From Planctomycetota bacterium (GTDB taxonomy: Bacteria; Planctomycetota; UBA1135; UBA2386), in the NCBI GenBank assembly GCA_020425885.1, contig JAGQRA010000796.1:1-8548 (forward strand): 8,548 nt of DNA, read 5' to 3'. The position numbers and the translations under genes were made by a program. The notes beneath the pieces were generated by a model, which saw only the letters and a program-made list of their open reading frames with translations, made no database searches and had not been told where the DNA came from. Below, piece after piece: positions 4,908-8,548 of this stretch (position 1 is its first letter; each line of letters starts with the position of its first letter).

Positions 4908-7802
4908 ATGTCCAGATCCAATCTCGTCGCGTCGTCGTTGTTGCTGTTGTGCCTCGGCGGCTGTGACAATGTCGGCCGGGCGTTCGATCCGAACGTCGAT
5001 CCCGGCGGCAGCGATCCGGGCTCGACCGAGTCGACGATCCAGATCGTTCGCGCCCGCGGCGATGCGCGCGAGGGTCGGCCCAAGATCAAGTCGATCGCGC
5101 CCGAGGGCGGTGGCTGGCCCGTGGCCGTACCGATCGTCATCGAGTTCACCGAGAGCGTCAACGAGGCGTCGATCGCGCCGACGTCGCCGGCCGGGACCGA
5201 TGGCCGGATCGCGCTGCGGGTGCAGGGTGCGCCCCAGGTGCTGCCGTGCCTCTACGACTTCCTGGCCGGTGGCAAGGTGCTCGTCATGCGGCCGGCAACG
5301 GCGCTCAGCGACGAGCAGAATCCGACCTACGAGGTCGTCATGTTCCCCGATGCGCGCGACGTCGACGGCGTGCGCTTCCAGGTGACCGGCGACGAGAAGG
5401 TGCTGACCTCGTTCCAGGTCAATCAGTCCGCCTCGATCACCGACGGGCGCATCCTGGCGTTGTGTCCGCGCGACAACAAGACGGACGCCATTCGGGAGTC
5501 GGACTACTACGTGGTCTTCGATCGCCCGGCCAACGCGGATTCGATCCGGGTCGGCGAGAACCTGATCCTGCGTACGGGCGGTGCCGCGATCGACGGCCGC
5601 CTCAGCATGCCGCTCAAGGTCGTCGGTGAAGACGATCCCCGTGTCGTCCGGTTCCGACCGGACTCGTTGCTGGCCGCCGGTGCGCGCTACGAGTTGGTCG
5701 TCGACGACACGATCACGTTCGGTGTCGATGGCCGGCTCGAGTTCCGCGGCCGCTCGCCGTACGCGGTATTCGAGACGATCGGTCCGCAGGCGCCGACCGC
5801 CGTCCACGTCGGCAACCCGACCACCGGCTTCGCGGACAAGATCAACCGGCAGAACCTGGGCGGTCTCAGGCTCCACGTCACGGTCGCGGCCGATACGCAG
5901 AGCGGCGACACCGTCGTCGCCCGCATCTACGGCGGTGATCGCCAGTCGGCGACGGCCGGCGATGTGGCGTTCGCCGAGGCCACAGCCATCGTGCCGGCGC
6001 CGGGTGCGCAGGATGTCGTGATCGACTTCGGCACGCAGCTCGGCTCGCTGGATTCGCCGAAGTTCGAGGATGGCGGAGTCACCTTCTGCGCGCAGTTGCG
6101 GCGCGGCTCGCAGCAGTCCGGCTTCATGCAGGGGGATGCCGGCGACGAGCCGGTGTTCGATGTCACCGAGCCCACGGTGCTGCGCGTCGGTCCGCCGGGT
6201 TCGACCGCCGGCTTCGATGTCTACACCGACCTCGAGAGCCTGGCTTTGTACGGCACCGCCAGCGAACAGCTCAGCGACGCGACCCTGACCGACGGCGTCA
6301 ACCCCGAGGTCCACCTGTTCGCCGCCAATGCCGACGGCTTCTTCATGGTCAACCCGGTGCCGCTGGGGCGACTGCTCGCCGCGCGCAGCTACGTGCTCAA
6401 CATCACCGATCTGGCGGGCAACCTGGCCGCCGCGGCGATCACCGGCAACATCGTGCAGCGTGGCGGCGTGACGGGCACGCTGGCCGGGACGCTCACGGTT
6501 GAGGCCTATGACCACGACACGCTGTTGCCGATCGCCGGGGCCCGGGTGCTGGTCGACGCGCCGGCCGCCGCGCAGCGCACTGCCGTGACCGACGCCAACG
6601 GCATCGCGACCTTCGCCGGGTTGGCGACGACGCTGCACACGATCACGATCGTCCAGGCCGGCTACGACCTGGTCACGATGCTCGAGACGATGGCGGCCAA
6701 CGTCTCGCTGCCCTTGCGGCCGATGGGCCAGCCGGTGACGAACTTCCAGGGCACCGTGCTGCCGCAGCCGTTGCCCGGTGGCTCGGTGGCGCCGGGAACG
6801 ACGGCGCTGGTCGGCAACAACGCGATCCAGAACCCGATCCAGCTCGGCATCGCGACCACGGCGACGGCGCCGACCTCGATCCCGGCCACGCCGATCACGC
6901 CGGGTCGGCCGCAGATCGTCACCGCCTTCGCCGGGGTGTTCGAGCCGGTCGCGACGCCGACGTTCGCGTTCTCGGGTTTCCACATGCTCGGGACCACGCA
7001 GCTGGTGCCGGCACCGCCGCTCGAACCGGCCGTCGCCGGTGGCACGTCGGAGGCGGCGTTGCTGGTGATCCCGAGCACCGAGACGGCCGTCACGCTGGCG
7101 CCGCCGTTCACCAAGGACTTCGCGCTCGCCGCCGGACTCGACACCGCCAATCTGCTCGATGGCGCCCCGATGACGCGCGTGATGGCGTCGATGCTCGGCT
7201 TCGGTGGCCAGGTCCTCGGCGGCGTCGGCTATGTCACGCCGACCACCGGCTCCGCGTACTCGATCAACGCCTCGTACGGCCTGCCGATCTTGGCCGGGTT
7301 CGCCGGCTTCGCCCCGTACCTGTGGGTCGCGACCCAGGCGCGCGATACCGGCGGCCGGGTCAGCCGTCATCGGGCCCTGATCTTCGTGCTGCTCGGCTCG
7401 GTGATCGATGTCGTGCCGCCGCCGAGCATCCCGGTCATCACCGTTCCAGGTGGTCCGTTCGCCGGTCCACCGCTGATCACGTTCGACGATGTCCTGGACC
7501 CGACGCCGGTTCCCGGCGGTGTCGCGGTGGCGGACCTGACGGCGCAGGATTCGAACGGTCGCCGCTGGGTCGTGATGCTGACCGACGATGCCGGCGTGGG
7601 CGGCCTCGAGAGCGTGCAGTTTCCGGATCTCTCGACGGCGAACGTCACCGGGCTGGCCAGCGGTGATTGGAGCGTCTGGGTCGAGGCTCGCGTGCTGATG
7701 TCGATCCCGGCCTCGTCCCGCTACGACTTCATGCTGTCCGAACGGATTCGGCAAGAGGTGACCTACTCCCGCGCCGCGACCCAGACCATCACCGTGCAGT
7801 AG
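4908..7802 (+). CDS. Large lipoprotein with SbsA-like/Ig-like and carboxypeptidase-regulatory-like domains
   Basis: The 964-residue product starts with a lipoprotein signal peptide: Arg3, hydrophobic core LVASSLLLLCLG and lipobox LGGC with Cys19, so it should be lipid-anchored after Lgt action. After a flexible Gly/Pro/Ser linker come modules judged by pattern. A bacterial Ig-like domain of the SbsA type spans about 60-168 (IVIEFTESVNEASI, then a strand ending YEVVMFPDARDVDG). A similar one spans 198-290 (YYVVFDRPANADSI, YELVVDD). Ig-like stretches follow at 296-420 and 421-515. A carboxypeptidase-regulatory-like domain at 525-604 has AGARVLVDAP and TDANGIATFAGL. A Pro/Thr-rich region (605-665) precedes a beta-rich C-terminal part of about 300 residues that I do not recognise. 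No catalytic motif is seen; a structural or binding role at the cell surface is likely. No Shine-Dalgarno precedes the ATG. The start is supported by the signal peptide. The stop is 3 bases before queC. Confidence 0.9.
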   Translation: MSRSNLVASSLLLLCLGGCDNVGRAFDPNVDPGGSDPGSTESTIQIVRARGDAREGRPKIKSIAPEGGGWPVAVPIVIEFTESVNEASIAPTSPAGTDGRIALRVQGAPQVLPCLYDFLAGGKVLVMRPATALSDEQNPTYEVVMFPDARDVDGVRFQVTGDEKVLTSFQVNQSASITDGRILALCPRDNKTDAIRESDYYVVFDRPANADSIRVGENLILRTGGAAIDGRLSMPLKVVGEDDPRVVRFRPDSLLAAGARYELVVDDTITFGVDGRLEFRGRSPYAVFETIGPQAPTAVHVGNPTTGFADKINRQNLGGLRLHVTVAADTQSGDTVVARIYGGDRQSATAGDVAFAEATAIVPAPGAQDVVIDFGTQLGSLDSPKFEDGGVTFCAQLRRGSQQSGFMQGDAGDEPVFDVTEPTVLRVGPPGSTAGFDVYTDLESLALYGTASEQLSDATLTDGVNPEVHLFAANADGFFMVNPVPLGRLLAARSYVLNITDLAGNLAAAAITGNIVQRGGVTGTLAGTLTVEAYDHDTLLPIAGARVLVDAPAAAQRTAVTDANGIATFAGLATTLHTITIVQAGYDLVTMLETMAANVSLPLRPMGQPVTNFQGTVLPQPLPGGSVAPGTTALVGNNAIQNPIQLGIATTATAPTSIPATPITPGRPQIVTAFAGVFEPVATPTFAFSGFHMLGTTQLVPAPPLEPAVAGGTSEAALLVIPSTETAVTLAPPFTKDFALAAGLDTANLLDGAPMTRVMASMLGFGGQVLGGVGYVTPTTGSAYSINASYGLPILAGFAGFAPYLWVATQARDTGGRVSRHRALIFVLLGSVIDVVPPPSIPVITVPGGPFAGPPLITFDDVLDPTPVPGGVAVADLTAQDSNGRRWVVMLTDDAGVGGLESVQFPDLSTANVTGLASGDWSVWVEARVLMSIPASSRYDFMLSERIRQEVTYSRAATQTITVQ

Positions 7803-7805
7803 CGG

Positions 7806-8453
7806 ATGACGACGGCGATCGCCACGCTGTCGGGGGGGCTCGATTCCGCCATCGCCGCGGCCCTCCATCGCGAGCAGAGCGGTTGCGACCTGCAGCGTTG
7901 CCTGTTCTTCGACTACGGCCAGCGCGCCCGGGTCCGCGAACTGGGCGCCGCCGAGGCGCTGGCGCAGCGGTGGCAGGTGCCGTTGCAGGTGATCGCCATG
8001 CCGTGGCTCGGCGAGCTGGCAGCCCGCTCCGGTTCGGCGTTGATGCCGGGCCAGGAGCCGCCGCCGGTCGGCACGATCGCGTGTCCCGGAGATCAGTCCT
8101 CGGCGCGGGCCGTCTGGGTGCCGGCGCGCAATGCCGTGTTCGTCAGCGTCGCGGCGGCGTTCGCCGAGGCCTTCGGTGCCGAGGTGGTCGTGACCGGTTT
8201 CAATCGGGAGGAGGCCGCGACGTTCGCCGACAACTCGGCCGAGTTCGTGGCCGCGGCAGAGACGTTCCTCGGCCTCGGGACCCGAACCGGCGTGCGCGTC
8301 ATCAGCCCGACGCTGACCATGGACAAGAACGGGATCGTCGCCGCCGCCCGCAGGCTGGGCTTCGGCGCCGACGATTTCTGGTCGTGCTACGAGGGTGGCG
8401 CGCAGCCGTGTGGCCGCTGCGAGTCCTGCCTGCGCAGCCGCTGGCAGCGCTGA
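7806..8453 (+). CDS. queC: 7-cyano-7-deazaguanine synthase (QueC), variant substrate motif
   Basis: QueC converts 7-carboxy-7-deazaguanine, ATP and ammonia to preQ0, the precursor of queuosine in tRNA. The 215 residues match the usual length. The ATP-binding PP-loop is SGGLDS (9-14), followed by FDYGQRA (35-41), VPARN (105-109, usually VPGRN) and SPTLTMDKNGIV with Lys174. The C-terminal zinc site is C194, C202, C205 and C208 in a SCYEGG...CGRCESC arrangement typical of the family. The usual GVN..DYSGYPDCR.EF motif is replaced at the same length by GFNREEAATFADNSAEF (131-147): Asn and Ser stand where Cys and Arg are expected. A related PP-loop ligase on another substrate is therefore possible, though the zinc motif favours QueC. 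It starts 3 bases after the lipoprotein stop with no Shine-Dalgarno, suggesting co-translation with that gene. No other queuosine gene is in view. Confidence 0.88.
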   Translation: MTTAIATLSGGLDSAIAAALHREQSGCDLQRCLFFDYGQRARVRELGAAEALAQRWQVPLQVIAMPWLGELAARSGSALMPGQEPPPVGTIACPGDQSSARAVWVPARNAVFVSVAAAFAEAFGAEVVVTGFNREEAATFADNSAEFVAAAETFLGLGTRTGVRVISPTLTMDKNGIVAAARRLGFGADDFWSCYEGGAQPCGRCESCLRSRWQR

Positions 8454-8466
8454 CGCCGCCGCCGTC

Positions 8467-8548
8467 TCATCGCATCGTCACCCAGAGGTTGCCGTCCGCG
8501 CCCGTGGCATCGGCGGCGAGCGTGCCGCCGACGATGTTCGCCGCCGGC
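8467..8548 (-). CDS. C-terminal end of an unrecognised minus-strand gene (partial)
   Basis: On the minus strand the frame is open from the right edge to TGA (complement of 8467-8469), giving 26 residues that include NIVGGTLAADATG and end in DGNLWVTMR. Of these 26 codons, 24 end in G or C, the same bias as the clear genes, so this is probably real coding sequence converging on queC with 13 bases between the two stops. DGNLWVT-like strings occur in secreted beta-rich and propeller proteins, but 26 residues cannot support a family. Confidence 0.6.
   Translation of the reverse strand, partial: PAANIVGGTLAADATGADGNLWVTMR

Noticed and set aside
4647..7868. Open frame of 1073 codons on the minus strand, antisense to the lipoprotein gene and its flanks.
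   Set aside because: The translation is an Arg/Asp/Gly/His-rich mosaic without hydrophobic pattern, as expected from the mirror of a G/C-ending plus-strand gene. The opposite strand has a signal peptide, lipobox and domain patterns.

Overview
This is a very GC-rich bacterial chromosome segment in which nearly all third codon positions are G or C. It is densely coded: seven genes or gene fragments, no RNA genes, no mobile elements and no CRISPR array. Several traits together suggest a Planctomycetota-like organism: an ECF sigma factor whose membrane anti-sigma partner carries a very large extracytoplasmic domain, a carboxypeptidase-regulatory-like beta-sandwich protein in the same operon, a large Ig-like lipoprotein, and mostly absent Shine-Dalgarno sequences. 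That assignment is an inference. Myxococcota or another deep GC-rich phylum cannot be excluded from this sequence alone.

Layout. Positions 2-472 (+) hold the 3' end of a gene for an unrecognised multi-helix membrane protein. It converges on a three-gene minus-strand operon read from about 3653 down to 500: an ECF sigma-70 factor, then a membrane-anchored anti-sigma-like protein starting inside the sigma stop codon (ATGA overlap), then a membrane-anchored carboxypeptidase-regulatory-like protein. A divergent intergenic region of about 177 bases, with AT-richer wobble positions and a small perfect hairpin, separates this operon from a plus-strand cluster. That cluster is lgt (prolipoprotein diacylglyceryl transferase, with an unusually long insertion), a 964-residue lipoprotein with SbsA-like/Ig-like modules, and queC (7-cyano-7-deazaguanine synthase), which starts 3 bases after the lipoprotein stop. 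The last 82 bases carry the C-terminal end of a minus-strand gene converging on queC.

How the parts fit. Lgt attaches the diacylglyceryl group to lipobox cysteines, and the next gene encodes a textbook lipobox protein, so enzyme and a likely substrate are adjacent. The sigma/anti-sigma/beta-sandwich operon reads as a cell-envelope signalling unit: cytoplasmic N-terminus on the anti-sigma, one membrane helix, and about 360 residues outside that could sense a signal, with a second envelope protein as partner or output. QueC makes preQ0 for queuosine-type tRNA modification and has no obvious functional link to the lipoprotein. I see no clear new defence or mobile system. The most unusual items are the enlarged Lgt, the oversized anti-sigma sensor operon and the divergent substrate motif in QueC.
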